From Agrobacterium sp. a22-2 (GTDB lineage Bacteria > Pseudomonadota > Alphaproteobacteria > Rhizobiales > Rhizobiaceae), in NCBI RefSeq assembly GCF_012276985.1, contig NZ_JAAXMM010000012.1:62001-126000 (forward strand): 64,000 nucleotides of DNA, given 5' to 3'. Shown piece by piece: positions 8,451-16,612 of the stretch. Under the pieces are notes generated by a model, which was given only the letters and a program-made list of their open reading frames with translations, did not search any database and was not told where the DNA came from. Numbering within the stretch: position 1 is the first letter of the stretch; each line of letters starts with the position of its first letter. The position numbers were made by a program, and so were the translations under genes.

Positions 8451-8966
8451 TCAATCCGTTTCGCTGTCCGATGGATCCGGCCTGGCACTTCCGCCGGCCA
8501 TGGCCTGCAGGAAGAGCTTGACGCCCTCGCGCATCTCGGGCTTCAGCGTCTCAAAGGCCTGGGCGATGCGCTGCGACTGCGGCTCCGACAGAGCGAGCGC
8601 CAGTTCGCGCCCGGCCAGGGTCGGATAAAGGCGGCGCTGGCGCCGGTCCGCCGGACCGGTCATCTGGCGGATATAGCCGGAATCGATCAGCTCCTTCAGC
8701 ACCCGGGCCAGGCTCTGCTTGGTGATGCGCAGGATGGTCAGGAGATCGGCCACCGTCATGCCGGGGCGTCGGCTGACGAAATAGACGACGCGGTGATGGG
8801 CGCGGCCGTAGCCGATCTTGGCGAGGATTTCGTCCGGATCCGAAATGAAGTCCCGATAGGCGAAAAAGAACAATTCGATGGTCTCGAAATCGATCGTCTT
8901 GTCGTCAATGACAGGCATTTCCGGCAGTAGCTTCTTGGCAGCCCTTGCCATCGACTGTGTCGGCAC
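8451..8966 (-). CDS. MarR-family transcriptional regulator (PetP-like)
   Basis: 171 aa if it starts at the GTG at 8966, chosen because AAGGAAG lies 8 nt upstream; an ATG at 8951 is the alternative. The winged-helix core is VADLLTILRITKQSLARVLKELIDSGYIRQ, with the wing PADRRQRRLYPT. An IDFETIELFFFAYRDF N-terminus is characteristic of the PetP-like branch. It is the first gene of the MarR-regulator-kinase operon. A near-palindrome AACTAAGCTCAGTT 130 nt upstream (9096-9109) could be an autoregulatory site. Ligand unknown. Confidence 0.85.
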   Translation of the reverse strand: MPTQSMARAAKKLLPEMPVIDDKTIDFETIELFFFAYRDFISDPDEILAKIGYGRAHHRVVYFVSRRPGMTVADLLTILRITKQSLARVLKELIDSGYIRQMTGPADRRQRRLYPTLAGRELALALSEPQSQRIAQAFETLKPEMREGVKLFLQAMAGGSARPDPSDSETD

Positions 8967-9375
8967 GATTGTTCTTCCTTTTCGCTCAGGCGGTCCCCGG
9001 ATTGTGAACAGGGGACCGATCGAAATCCGCCTGTCACGGCCGCCTGGAATTGTCATTTCGCCATGCACAGAGCAGTGCCGTCAATTTTTTGGCAAAACTA
9101 AGCTCAGTTCCCGAAAAACTCCAATGAAAAGAGCGATTATACGCGGCAAGTTTGAAAGATGGCAGGGCGTCTGCCGAAGGATCGGCCGGGTCGGGAAGGG
9201 GCGGTGGCCGGGCATCGGCATCCGCGTCCGCTCCTGTTGCCGAGTTGCATCACCCGCCTGTCGAATGGGTTATCCGCCTTTCCAAAAATGAAACGATTTC
9301 GTGAGTAGAATCTTAAGGCAGAAGCAAGGTCGATAGTGTATGCGACTGTCACATCTCATTGAAGGAAGACTGTTC
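8967..9375. promoter_or_regulatory. Divergent intergenic region with a possible MarR operator
   Basis: 409 nt between the MarR gene and a small plus-strand gene. The near-perfect palindrome AACTAAGCTCAGTT (9096-9109, one mismatched pair) is of the size MarR dimers bind. Otherwise I see no gene; the central part (9160-9260) is GC-rich, and the last 80 nt are AT-richer and presumably promoter. Confidence 0.4.
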
Positions 9376-9543
9376 ATGGCGAAGGCGCAACCAGACCATA
9401 GCGAAGCGTCCGTCCAGGCATTGCTGAAGCCTGTCGTGGTGACCGTGCTGGCGGCCAAGCTGGCGGTGGCCTGCATCCTGATCGCCAATGTGGCGCTGCC
9501 GGGCTATGCCGCGGCCGATACGGAAATTCTGGCCGAAAAGTGA
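9376..9543 (+). CDS. Small single-pass membrane protein, hypothetical
   Basis: 55 aa from the ATG at 9376, which has GAAGGAAG 6 nt upstream; an upstream ATG at 9340 lacks a comparable site. A hydrophilic N-terminus of about 18 residues is followed by one hydrophobic segment (VVVTVLAAKLAVACILIANVAL in part), then PGYAAADTEILAEK. It could be a signal-anchor or a cleaved signal peptide (AAA-type site). I do not recognise a family. It stands alone between the MarR operon and the MBL hydrolase. Confidence 0.5.
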   Translation: MAKAQPDHSEASVQALLKPVVVTVLAAKLAVACILIANVALPGYAAADTEILAEK

Positions 9544-9617
9544 ACGTGGCGATGGCATAAGGTCGTTCTTCGACTATATGCTTTGCCATCGTTCGTTCAT
9601 TCAGGGCAGAGAACCTC

Positions 9618-10268
9618 ATGGGTCAGCTTCAGGCCGGGATCATCCCGGTGACGCTTTTTCAGCAGAATTGCACCATTCTTTTCGATACCGACACCAAGGA
9701 GGGCGTGGTCGTCGATCCGGGTGGCGACGTTGATGCGATCGTTCAGGCCGTCCAGCAGAACGGCATTACCCTGAAGGAAATCTGGCTGACGCACGGTCAT
9801 CTTGACCATGCCGGCGGAGCTGCGGAGCTGAAGGAGAAGCTCGGCCTTGAGATTGTCGGCCCGCACGAAGACGACCTGCCGCTTCTGCAGCGCATCGAAA
9901 CGCAGGCCGAAAAGTTTGGCGTGCCGCCGGGCACCATGCGCAATGTGTTGCCGGACCGCTGGCTTGCCGATGGCGATCGGATCTCGTTCGGAGACCATGT
10001 GTTCGAGGTCTATCATTGCCCGGGCCATGCGCCGGGCCATGTGATCTTCTTCAATCGCCAGCAGAAATTCGCCCATCTCGGAGACGTGCTGTTCAACGGG
10101 TCGATCGGCCGTACCGATCTGCCGGGCGGCGACCATGCCACGCTCTTGGCGTCGATCCGCGACAAGGTGCTGCCGCTCGGCGACGAGGTCGGCTTCATCT
10201 GCGGCCACGGGCCTGGCAGCCGCATCGGCGACGAGCGGCGCGGCAATCCCTATCTCGTCGGCCTTTAG
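9618..10268 (+). CDS. MBL-fold hydrolase (YcbL/glyoxalase II-like)
   Basis: 216 aa cytosolic metallo-beta-lactamase-fold enzyme. Metal ligands are in THGHLDHAGG (residues about 58-67), the His of YHCPGHAPGH, the Asp of LGDVLF and the His of ICGHGPGS. It lacks the C-terminal HAGH substrate domain of true glyoxalase II, matching the short YcbL type, some of which hydrolyse S-lactoylglutathione. The TAG stop at 10266-10268 is the outer tip of the 273-bp repeat, so the last residues (NPYLVGL) may differ from the ancestral end. Confidence 0.9.
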   Translation: MGQLQAGIIPVTLFQQNCTILFDTDTKEGVVVDPGGDVDAIVQAVQQNGITLKEIWLTHGHLDHAGGAAELKEKLGLEIVGPHEDDLPLLQRIETQAEKFGVPPGTMRNVLPDRWLADGDRISFGDHVFEVYHCPGHAPGHVIFFNRQQKFAHLGDVLFNGSIGRTDLPGGDHATLLASIRDKVLPLGDEVGFICGHGPGSRIGDERRGNPYLVGL

Positions 10269-10538
10269 AGCGTTTCCTGGTTAGATTGAAACATTCTGTT
10301 GGCTCAAACGGAGTCGGATGGTCGCCCGGCCGGCGCGCGTCGTAGCCACGTCCTACGGCCAAGCCGGCCGGGCGATCAGGCGGCCCGTTTCAGCCAACCC
10401 GAAGGGCCGGGCATCTTCCCGCCAGGATCAAAGGCGATCGGCTCGGACGTACCTTCAGGTATGCCCTTCGCCAATCGCCTTTGCCCTGACGAAAACCTGC
10501 TCCGGCAGAATGCTTCAATCTAACCAGGAAACGCTCTA
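10266..10538. repeat. MITE-like 273-bp palindromic element, copy A
   Basis: Bounded by TAGAGCGTTTCC and GGAAACGCTCTA. Terminal inverted repeats of 33 bp (10266-10298 and 10506-10538) have one mismatch. Inside are a 13-bp perfect stem (10322-10334 with 10363-10375) and a 12/13-bp stem (10430-10442 with 10470-10482). The copy at 61451-61723 is the same length, inverted, with about five differences by eye. TA at both tips resembles IS630/Tc1-mariner target duplication, but no transposase is present. Short ORFs of about 74 codons inside are judged spurious. Confidence 0.88.
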
Positions 10539-10584
10539 AGCGATCGACACGCTGGCCGCTTTTCTGCCGCACTGTCGCGGTAAT

Positions 10585-10609
10585 AAAAAAACCCGGCAAT
10601 CTTGCCGGG
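10585..10609 (-). terminator. Rho-independent terminator of the cold-shock gene
   Basis: On the minus strand, CCCGGCAAGATTGCCGGG (stem 7 bp, short loop) is followed by seven T residues. It lies 49 nt past the csp stop codon. Confidence 0.85.
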
Positions 10610-10657
10610 CCGCAACGCGAATAACAGAGCTTGGAATATCAAAGCCTGGTCGTGGGT

Positions 10658-10873
10658 TCAGCCATCGACCTGAAGATTGACGGCCTTCGGCCCCTTGCCG
10701 CGGCGGTCCGGTTCCGTATCGAAGCTAACTTTCTGGTTTTCAGTCAGTCCGTTCAGCCCGGAAGCCTGAACGGCGGAGATATGCACGAAGATGTCTGCTC
10801 CGCCATTGTCCGGCTTGATGAAGCCGAAGCCCTTGTCGGTATTGAAGAATTTTACAGTGCCAGTTTCGGCCAT
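10658..10873 (-). CDS. Cold-shock protein (CspA family)
   Basis: 71 aa single cold-shock domain: GTVKFFNTDKGFGFIKP contains RNP1 (KGFGFI) and DIFVHISAV is RNP2. These small OB-fold proteins bind single-stranded RNA/DNA and act as RNA chaperones. Alphaproteobacteria carry several paralogues, so I give no number. It has its own terminator at 10585-10609 and a long leader: a TATAAT-type -10 on the minus strand at 11066-11071 would give about 185 nt of 5' UTR, the kind of leader that controls cspA-type genes. Confidence 0.95.
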   Translation of the reverse strand: MAETGTVKFFNTDKGFGFIKPDNGGADIFVHISAVQASGLNGLTENQKVSFDTEPDRRGKGPKAVNLQVDG

Positions 10874-11330
10874 GCGTCAGGTCCTTTTGTCTCTGTCCGG
10901 TGTCGGCGGACAGCATTGCAATAAATCCCTCAACGGGTGTGCGACAGGCATTTCTTGAAATGTGAGGAAAGGGGCCTTGCTACCGCAAACCAGAGACTGG
11001 TGTTCGACCAAAGGTCGGTTTCATCTGCTGGTGCCCGGAACTTCTGCGTCTCCGGCGCGCATGAAATTATAAGCTCTTCCCGTGCTCGCAAAATTGCCCG
11101 AACACGGCAAGATTGCTTCGTTTATTAAGAATTGGCAAGCAAAAGTTTTTTAACGAAGTCCTTCAAATGCAGGACATGCGGCCGTCTGTGGGACACCGGA
11201 CGGCGGGTTTCATGGGCACAACCTCTGCCTGGCGCTCAAAACTGCATCGCCTGCGATGCTTTTTGACGATTCCAGGCGGTTTTGGCGTGCCATTTCGACC
11301 GAAAATACAAAAATTCATCGGACCTCAGAA
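10874..11330 (-). promoter_or_regulatory. Promoter and long 5' leader of the cold-shock gene
   Basis: 457 nt without a gene. The minus strand has a perfect TATAAT at 11066-11071, in an AT-richer stretch; the -35 is not clear. Predicted transcript start is near 11059, leaving about 185 nt of untranslated leader. The part from about 11180 to 11330 is only the spacer downstream of the EamA gene. Confidence 0.5.
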
Positions 11331-12221
11331 TCAGGCGGCTTTTGCCTGTCGCCGGGTCAATTCCGGCACCAGTTCGACCAGCAACATGGCGGAAAACAGG
11401 GTGGCGCAACCGATATAGCCGATCGGCGGCAGGGTCTCGCCGAGCAGCCAGGCGCCGAATAGGGCGCCGAACAGGGCTTCCGACGAGAGGAAGATCGCCG
11501 CCTGCGGGGAAGTGGTGTAGCGCTGGCCGACAACCTGCAGCACGAAGGCGACGCCGGAGGACAGCAGGCCGGCATAGAGGATCTGCGGGATCGCGGCGGA
11601 GATGCCCGCCACGTCGAAGGGCTCGACAGCAGCGCCGGCCAGCGTGGCGCCGAGGACGCAGACGGCAAACTGCATGGCCGAGAGCGCCATGGGCCGGCCG
11701 CTCAGGCGGACCATCAGACCGGTCAGGATGATCTGGCCGGCGATGAATAGCGCACAGAGAATGATCAGCAGGTCGCCGCCGTTCAGCGCCGAGAGCGTGC
11801 CGCCGCTCAAGAAAAAGATGCCGACCAGCGAGAGCGGGGCCGCCGGCCAGATGACCCAGTGAGGCGCGCGCCGCAGGATGAGGACCGATATGACAGGGAC
11901 GAGGACCACGTAGAGGCCGGTGAGGAAGCTGGCATTGGTCACGGTGGTCGTCTGGATGCCGATCTGCTGGGCGGTTTGGCCGGCCAGCAGGCAGAGGCCG
12001 GCCAGCGCAAAGCCGGCCCATTCGCGCAACGACAGTCTGGTCGTCGCGCGTTTGGCCTCGTGCCAGACGAAGGGCAGGATGGCGCATAAGGCCAGGCCGA
12101 AGCGCAGGGCGTTGAACCAGTTCGGTCCGATATGGGCCATGGCCTGGGACTGGGCGACGAAACCGCCGCCCCAGATGGCGGCTGCCAGGAGCAGGGCCAG
12201 ATTGGCCTGGATACGTGTCAT
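11331..12221 (-). CDS. EamA/DMT-superfamily transporter
   Basis: 296 aa with about ten hydrophobic segments in two EamA halves, typical drug/metabolite transporter length. The first half has LLLAAAIWGGGFVAQS and SFLTGLYVVLVPV; the second has YAGLLSSGVAFVLQVVGQ and SSEALFGALFGAWLLGE, the usual repeat markers. Substrate cannot be told from sequence. Single gene, minus strand, 122 nt after the PQQ dehydrogenase gene. Confidence 0.9.
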   Translation of the reverse strand: MTRIQANLALLLAAAIWGGGFVAQSQAMAHIGPNWFNALRFGLALCAILPFVWHEAKRATTRLSLREWAGFALAGLCLLAGQTAQQIGIQTTTVTNASFLTGLYVVLVPVISVLILRRAPHWVIWPAAPLSLVGIFFLSGGTLSALNGGDLLIILCALFIAGQIILTGLMVRLSGRPMALSAMQFAVCVLGATLAGAAVEPFDVAGISAAIPQILYAGLLSSGVAFVLQVVGQRYTTSPQAAIFLSSEALFGALFGAWLLGETLPPIGYIGCATLFSAMLLVELVPELTRRQAKAA

Positions 12222-12343
12222 GAAGGCTGCAACTCACCGGTTCGGTGTTTTTGGGGTCCGGTGAGCGTTAGCAGGCACGTCCGAGGCAGACAAGGGCGGT
12301 TCGGCCACGGGTGGTTCCGCCGGCTGGCTTCCGTCGATTTCCG

Positions 12344-13495
12344 TCAACTGGAAGGGGCGCGGGTGATCCTGAGCAGGGCGCCGTCCTCTTCGTCGGTGAG
12401 CAGCAGCACGGAGCCGTCGGGCGCCACCTTGACGTCCCTGATCCGGCCGTAGTCACTGCCGAGCAGCCGTTCCTCGCTGATGACGGCGCCGCTGTCGTCG
12501 CGCTCCATGCGGGCCAGCAGCTGGTATTTCAGCGCGGCGACGAGGAAACTACCGTCCCATTCGGGGAACATGGCGCCGCGATAGACATCGATGGCGCCGG
12601 GCGCGATGGACGGATCCCAGTAATAGACCGGCTGCTGATAACCGTCGGCGGCCTGTCCGACGCCGATTTCCGCGCCGGTATAGTGCTTGCCGTAGGAAAT
12701 CACCGGCCAGCCGTAATTCTCGCCGGCCTTCGGCGCATTGATCTCGTCGCCGCCACGGGCGCCATGCTCAACGGTGTAGAGCGTACCGTCGGCGGGATCG
12801 ATGGTGATGCCCTGCGGATTGCGATGGCCGATCGACCAGATCTCCGGCAGGGCGCCTTGCCGGGCCAGGACATTGCCATCGGCGGGCGTGCCGTCGGCGT
12901 TGACATGGAGGATGGAGCCGGCGTGGTCCTTGACGTCCTGAGCGCGGTCCATCTCGCCGCGATCGCCGATGCCGAAGAACAGGCTGCCGTCCTTTGCTAT
13001 GGCGATGCGGGAGCCGAAATGCTGGGTCGTACCGGTAAAGCGGTTCATGGCGAAGATCTGCTTGACGGAGGACAAGCCCTCTTCATCCTGATCGAGCGCA
13101 GCCTGGAAAAGAGCCGTGCCCTGGCCGCCCTTGCCCTTGACGGAGGCGGTAAAGAACAGGTGGCGGCTGGTGTCGAAATCGGGCGCCAGGGCAATGTCGA
13201 GCAGGCCGCCCTGGCCGCCGACGAACAGGTCCGGCAGGCCCTGCAACGGCTCGCTGATCTTTCCATCGCGGACGATGCGCATGCGGCCCGGCCGTTCCGA
13301 GACGATATAGGCACCATCCGGCAGAACTTCGACCGACCAGGGGTTTTCGAGGCCATCCGCGACGGTCTCGACGTCAAGCTCGACCTTCTGGCTGGGGACG
13401 CGGTCGCCGGCCTGCGCCGATCCGGTTGCCAGGATTGCGCCGCACAGCAGGGTGGCGGCAAGGGTTGCGAGCGGGCGGGTGTTTCCATCGGTCAT
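12344..13495 (-). CDS. Secreted PQQ-dependent sugar dehydrogenase (YliI/Asd-like)
   Basis: 383 aa with a Sec signal peptide of about 29 residues ending GSAQA. The mature part is a six-bladed propeller of the soluble glucose/aldose dehydrogenase family: GLENPWSVEVLPDG, GGQGGLLDIALAPDF, WSIGHRNPQGI and NYGWPVISYG are conserved landmarks that contain the PQQ/Ca2+-site residues. It would oxidise sugars in the periplasm using PQQ, if the cell makes or imports it; no pqq genes are in this window. It lies 104 nt downstream of the sortase gene, and the two may or may not be linked functionally. Confidence 0.9.
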   Translation of the reverse strand: MTDGNTRPLATLAATLLCGAILATGSAQAGDRVPSQKVELDVETVADGLENPWSVEVLPDGAYIVSERPGRMRIVRDGKISEPLQGLPDLFVGGQGGLLDIALAPDFDTSRHLFFTASVKGKGGQGTALFQAALDQDEEGLSSVKQIFAMNRFTGTTQHFGSRIAIAKDGSLFFGIGDRGEMDRAQDVKDHAGSILHVNADGTPADGNVLARQGALPEIWSIGHRNPQGITIDPADGTLYTVEHGARGGDEINAPKAGENYGWPVISYGKHYTGAEIGVGQAADGYQQPVYYWDPSIAPGAIDVYRGAMFPEWDGSFLVAALKYQLLARMERDDSGAVISEERLLGSDYGRIRDVKVAPDGSVLLLTDEEDGALLRITRAPSS

Positions 13496-13599
13496 CGTCG
13501 GGCCTCCGTCGGGATCGTCTCCACGCTATTTGGGGACGCGCCCGGCTTTGACAAGGACATTTCCGGTCGCGATTTCGTGATCGCACGGCTGCCGGCAGT

Positions 13600-14283
13600 T
13601 CACAGCGCCTTTGCGGCGGTCCTCAGCGATGGCCGCTCGGCGTTGGTTGCGACCGACTGCGTGGCGCCGATGAGTTCGGCTTCGAGAATGTAGCGCAGCG
13701 GTCCTGGTTCTCGGGCGTCGAAGGGCCAGCAGGTCGAGAGCGCCAGGTTGCGGCCATGGGCCTCCGGGTCGATGCCGCTTTCGTCCCAGCGGGCAATGCG
13801 CCCGCCGAGCGCCTTGAACGCCAAGTGCTGGCCGTCCCGGCGGGTGATCTCGATGGTATCGCCAGGGCGGACATCCTTCAGCCAGCGGAAATGGGTATCG
13901 CGATGGGCGGCGATGACGGCGGTGCCTTCGTCGCCCGGCTGTGGTGTGCGGCTTAGCCAGGCCGGACCGAAGGCCAGCGTCTCGCCATTGGCGCCCGACA
14001 GTACGATGGCGGATTGACCGATGCGCGGTGCATCGATCCGCGCCTCGGTGACGAAATCGGCCCAGGGCCAGGGGCGCGCACCCTCGATGCCGGCGAGGTT
14101 CTGCCGGAAGCTGCGCTCCAGCAGGACCTGCGAGAGCGAAGCCTTGGCCTTGATGTAGAGGCCATTGCCGATCAGCGCGACACCGGCAAGGGCTATTGTC
14201 GCCAGCCCTGCGGCAATCAGCTGTTCGGTCGGGCTCAGCCGCTGCCAGAAGGGTGGGCGGCGGCGGGGGTGCTCAATAGCCAC
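13600..14283 (-). CDS. Class GN (proteobacterial) sortase
   Basis: 227 aa from a GTG at 14283 with GGAAGGC upstream; an ATG at 14310 is the alternative. An N-terminal membrane anchor (about residues 22-44) precedes the sortase beta-barrel. The catalytic triad is visible: His in AAHRDTH, Cys in LSTCWPF and Arg in GPLRYI. Class GN sortases of Gram-negatives are usually paired with one substrate encoded next door; here the gene overlaps the VIT/VWA target gene by 11 nt. The reaction expected is cleavage at LPxT-A and transfer to an as yet unclear acceptor in the periplasm. Confidence 0.92.
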   Translation of the reverse strand: MAIEHPRRRPPFWQRLSPTEQLIAAGLATIALAGVALIGNGLYIKAKASLSQVLLERSFRQNLAGIEGARPWPWADFVTEARIDAPRIGQSAIVLSGANGETLAFGPAWLSRTPQPGDEGTAVIAAHRDTHFRWLKDVRPGDTIEITRRDGQHLAFKALGGRIARWDESGIDPEAHGRNLALSTCWPFDAREPGPLRYILEAELIGATQSVATNAERPSLRTAAKAL

Positions 14284-16612
14284 GGCGCTTGCCTTCCGCC
14301 TGTAGCACATCCTTGATACTGCGCCGCCAGAAGGCCATGCAGGCAGACGCCATGGCGACGAAGCCCAGCATCAGCAGGCCCATCATGATGCGCCGGTCGG
14401 CTGGTGTCGCGGTCTGCGGCAGGGTGACGCCGGCGGCCGTCTTGGCCAGGATGCTGGCGGCGGCAGGCGTCGGAGCCGGGGCCATCATCTGCACGGCGGC
14501 GAGTTCCGCCATCTCCGGCTCTGCCGGATTGACGATTGCGGCCTGATCCGGGCCAGTGTCGGCGTTTGTGTCCGGGGTCACCTGGCGCTCGGCGCCGCCC
14601 ATGACCTTCTCGAAGTCCCAGCCTTCCGGCAGGTTGAGCGGGAGCTTCGTCGAGGCGAGCGGCTCACCGGCCGGGCGGGAGGGCGTGACGTCGACGGCAA
14701 CCAGGCTGGTCATGCGCGAGACCAGGTGATGGGCCATGGCGACCTTTTCGATCTCGCGGTCGGTCGCCTCCGGCGTATTGGCCTGATAGGCGCTGGCCTC
14801 GATATCGTCGATCTTGCGGCGTGCCCGGAGTTTCGAAATGCCCTTGCCCGAGGCGGCATTGGCGATATCCATCTCGACGCGCCACGGCTGGTTGCCGGAT
14901 TTGCCGATGATCTGCAGTTTGCCGGTCGGATTGTCGCCGGCCATCTCGGCGGTCAGCGTCACGGGTTCGCCGGCATAAAGGTCCGGCATCGGGTTCGGGG
15001 TGATTTCCAAAGCCGTCGAGCCTTCGAAACTGGCGGCCATGTCGGTCATCACAGGGTTTTCGAGCTTGTTGAACAGCTCGCCCATGCGCTCGGCGACCTG
15101 CTGTTCCGAGCCGATATGGGTGAATGTTCCGCGGCCGAATTCGGCGGCCTTGCTCATGAAATGCGAGTTGGGGGCCGAGCCGATGCCGACGGTGAAGACC
15201 CGGGCGTCGCCACGGTTCCGGGAAATCTCATCGAACAGCTGCGCCTCGTTGCCGATGGCGCCATCGGTGAGGAAGACCACCTGGCGGAGCGCGTCGGGGG
15301 CTTTCGGCCCCTGATCACGCAGGGCGGCTTTGAGGGCCGGCAGCATTTCCGTGCCGCCGTCCGCGGTCAGGCCTCTGACATAGGCGATGGCCTTTTCGCG
15401 GTTGTCGCCGGTGGCCGGCACCAGGCCTTTAAAGAAATCCGTCATGGTGTCGTCGAAGCGGATGACGTTGAAGCGGTCGTTGCCACCAAGCCGCGATATG
15501 GCAAGCGCCAGGCTCTGGCGGGCCTGCTCGATCGACGGGCCGGACATGGAACCGGAATTGTCGATGACGAAGACCACTTCGCGGGCGGCGGGCTTGGCGG
15601 CGGTGTCCGGTGCAGAGGGTGGCGTGACGAAGGCGAGCAGATAGGTCTTTCCGTCGCGCACCTCCTTGAACAGGCCGGCGCTGGGGGTCTGACCCGCGAC
15701 CGCCTTCCAGGTCAGTTCGAAATCGCGATCGGCCGGCACGCTGTCGGCTTTAAGGGCAATCTTGCGGTTCTGCTCGCCGTCCTGCGTGATCGTGACGTCA
15801 TGGAACGGCGCCTTGACCTCGCCGAGCGGGAAGCCGGCCTTCAGGTCGACGGTCAGGGACACAGGGTTGATCCTGGCGTTTTCGCGGGGATCGAGAACCG
15901 GGGCCTCGATCTTGTCGCGGTTTTCGACCGGGTCCCTCGGTACCGCGAAGCCGGCATTGCCGTTGAAATCGACGGTCTGGACGATCGGCGCCGGATTGTA
16001 GCGGGGGGCGACCACCATGGGGAAGCGCAGGGAGAATTCGCCGCCGGACTGGTGCACCGACTGCTGATACTCGATCTGCACCACCACGGTTTCCTTCGGG
16101 CCGATATTGGCCACCTGGTTGGTGAAGATATTGGGGCGCTGCTGCTCCAGAAGAGCCGTCTTCTTGCCGTCCTGCTTGGCCTGCTCGTAGATCTGCCGGG
16201 CTTCCTCGCGCGGCTTGATCTGGCCCTCGATGAAGCGGTCGCCGATCTGCATGCGCAGGCTGTCGACGGCGGAGTCATCGGGTAGCGGAAAGACATAGGT
16301 GCCTTCGACCCAGCCGGCACTGGGGTTTTCGAAACGCTGGGTGACCTTGACCCTGGCGATCGGGCCGGAGACGTCGATGGAGACATCGGTGCCGAGGCGG
16401 GGGGCCTCGACGAAATAGCCGGGCTCGCGCGACGGGAAGAGCAGTGCGCCGCTGTTCATGTCATTGGGGCGGACAAGGGCTGCGGCGGCGGCCTTGGGCG
16501 GCGCCGTCACCTCGGCATGGGCGGGGACCATCAGGCCGAATATCATAAAAATACAGGCCAGGAGCGCTGCCGCCGTCATCCGGGCCTGCCACAATGGACG
16601 CCGGATGAGCAT
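14273..16612 (-). CDS. VIT/VWA sortase-target protein
   Basis: 779 aa from the ATG at 16612 (GAGGAAAG six nt upstream; an earlier ATG at 16642 is possible). Order: signal peptide to PAHA, VIT domain (about 50-180), VWA domain with the MIDAS motif DNSGSMSG near residue 350, a proline/alanine-rich linker, then LPQTATP at about 731, a hydrophobic helix (MMGLLMLGFVAMASACMAF) and the basic tail FWRRSIKD. This is the layout of the so-called marine proteobacterial sortase target proteins, processed by the class GN sortase encoded next. The VIT domain resembles that of inter-alpha-trypsin inhibitor heavy chains. Role at the cell surface unknown; metal-dependent adhesion is an inference from the intact MIDAS. 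Confidence 0.93.
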   Translation of the reverse strand: MLIRRPLWQARMTAAALLACIFMIFGLMVPAHAEVTAPPKAAAAALVRPNDMNSGALLFPSREPGYFVEAPRLGTDVSIDVSGPIARVKVTQRFENPSAGWVEGTYVFPLPDDSAVDSLRMQIGDRFIEGQIKPREEARQIYEQAKQDGKKTALLEQQRPNIFTNQVANIGPKETVVVQIEYQQSVHQSGGEFSLRFPMVVAPRYNPAPIVQTVDFNGNAGFAVPRDPVENRDKIEAPVLDPRENARINPVSLTVDLKAGFPLGEVKAPFHDVTITQDGEQNRKIALKADSVPADRDFELTWKAVAGQTPSAGLFKEVRDGKTYLLAFVTPPSAPDTAAKPAAREVVFVIDNSGSMSGPSIEQARQSLALAISRLGGNDRFNVIRFDDTMTDFFKGLVPATGDNREKAIAYVRGLTADGGTEMLPALKAALRDQGPKAPDALRQVVFLTDGAIGNEAQLFDEISRNRGDARVFTVGIGSAPNSHFMSKAAEFGRGTFTHIGSEQQVAERMGELFNKLENPVMTDMAASFEGSTALEITPNPMPDLYAGEPVTLTAEMAGDNPTGKLQIIGKSGNQPWRVEMDIANAASGKGISKLRARRKIDDIEASAYQANTPEATDREIEKVAMAHHLVSRMTSLVAVDVTPSRPAGEPLASTKLPLNLPEGWDFEKVMGGAERQVTPDTNADTGPDQAAIVNPAEPEMAELAAVQMMAPAPTPAAASILAKTAAGVTLPQTATPADRRIMMGLLMLGFVAMASACMAFWRRSIKDVLQAEGKRRGY

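Noticed and set aside
5924..8521. Plus-strand open frame of 865 codons
   Set aside because: Runs antisense through DUF1349, kinase and regulator genes, whose domains are unmistakable on the minus strand.
10299..10523. 74-codon ORFs inside both copies of the 273-bp repeat (also 61466-61690)
   Set aside because: They are identical because the repeat is duplicated; no ribosome site, no domain, and the region is built of nested palindromes. Likely the source of false hypothetical proteins in other genomes.
13045..13488. Other overlapping frames in high-GC genes
   Set aside because: Arg/Ser/Ala/Pro-rich translations typical of shifted frames in GC-rich DNA; none has a ribosome site with a family match.
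12311..13693. Plus-strand open frame of 460 codons
   Set aside because: Antisense of the PQQ dehydrogenase gene.
14726..16285. Plus-strand open frame of 519 codons
   Set aside because: Antisense of the VIT/VWA gene.
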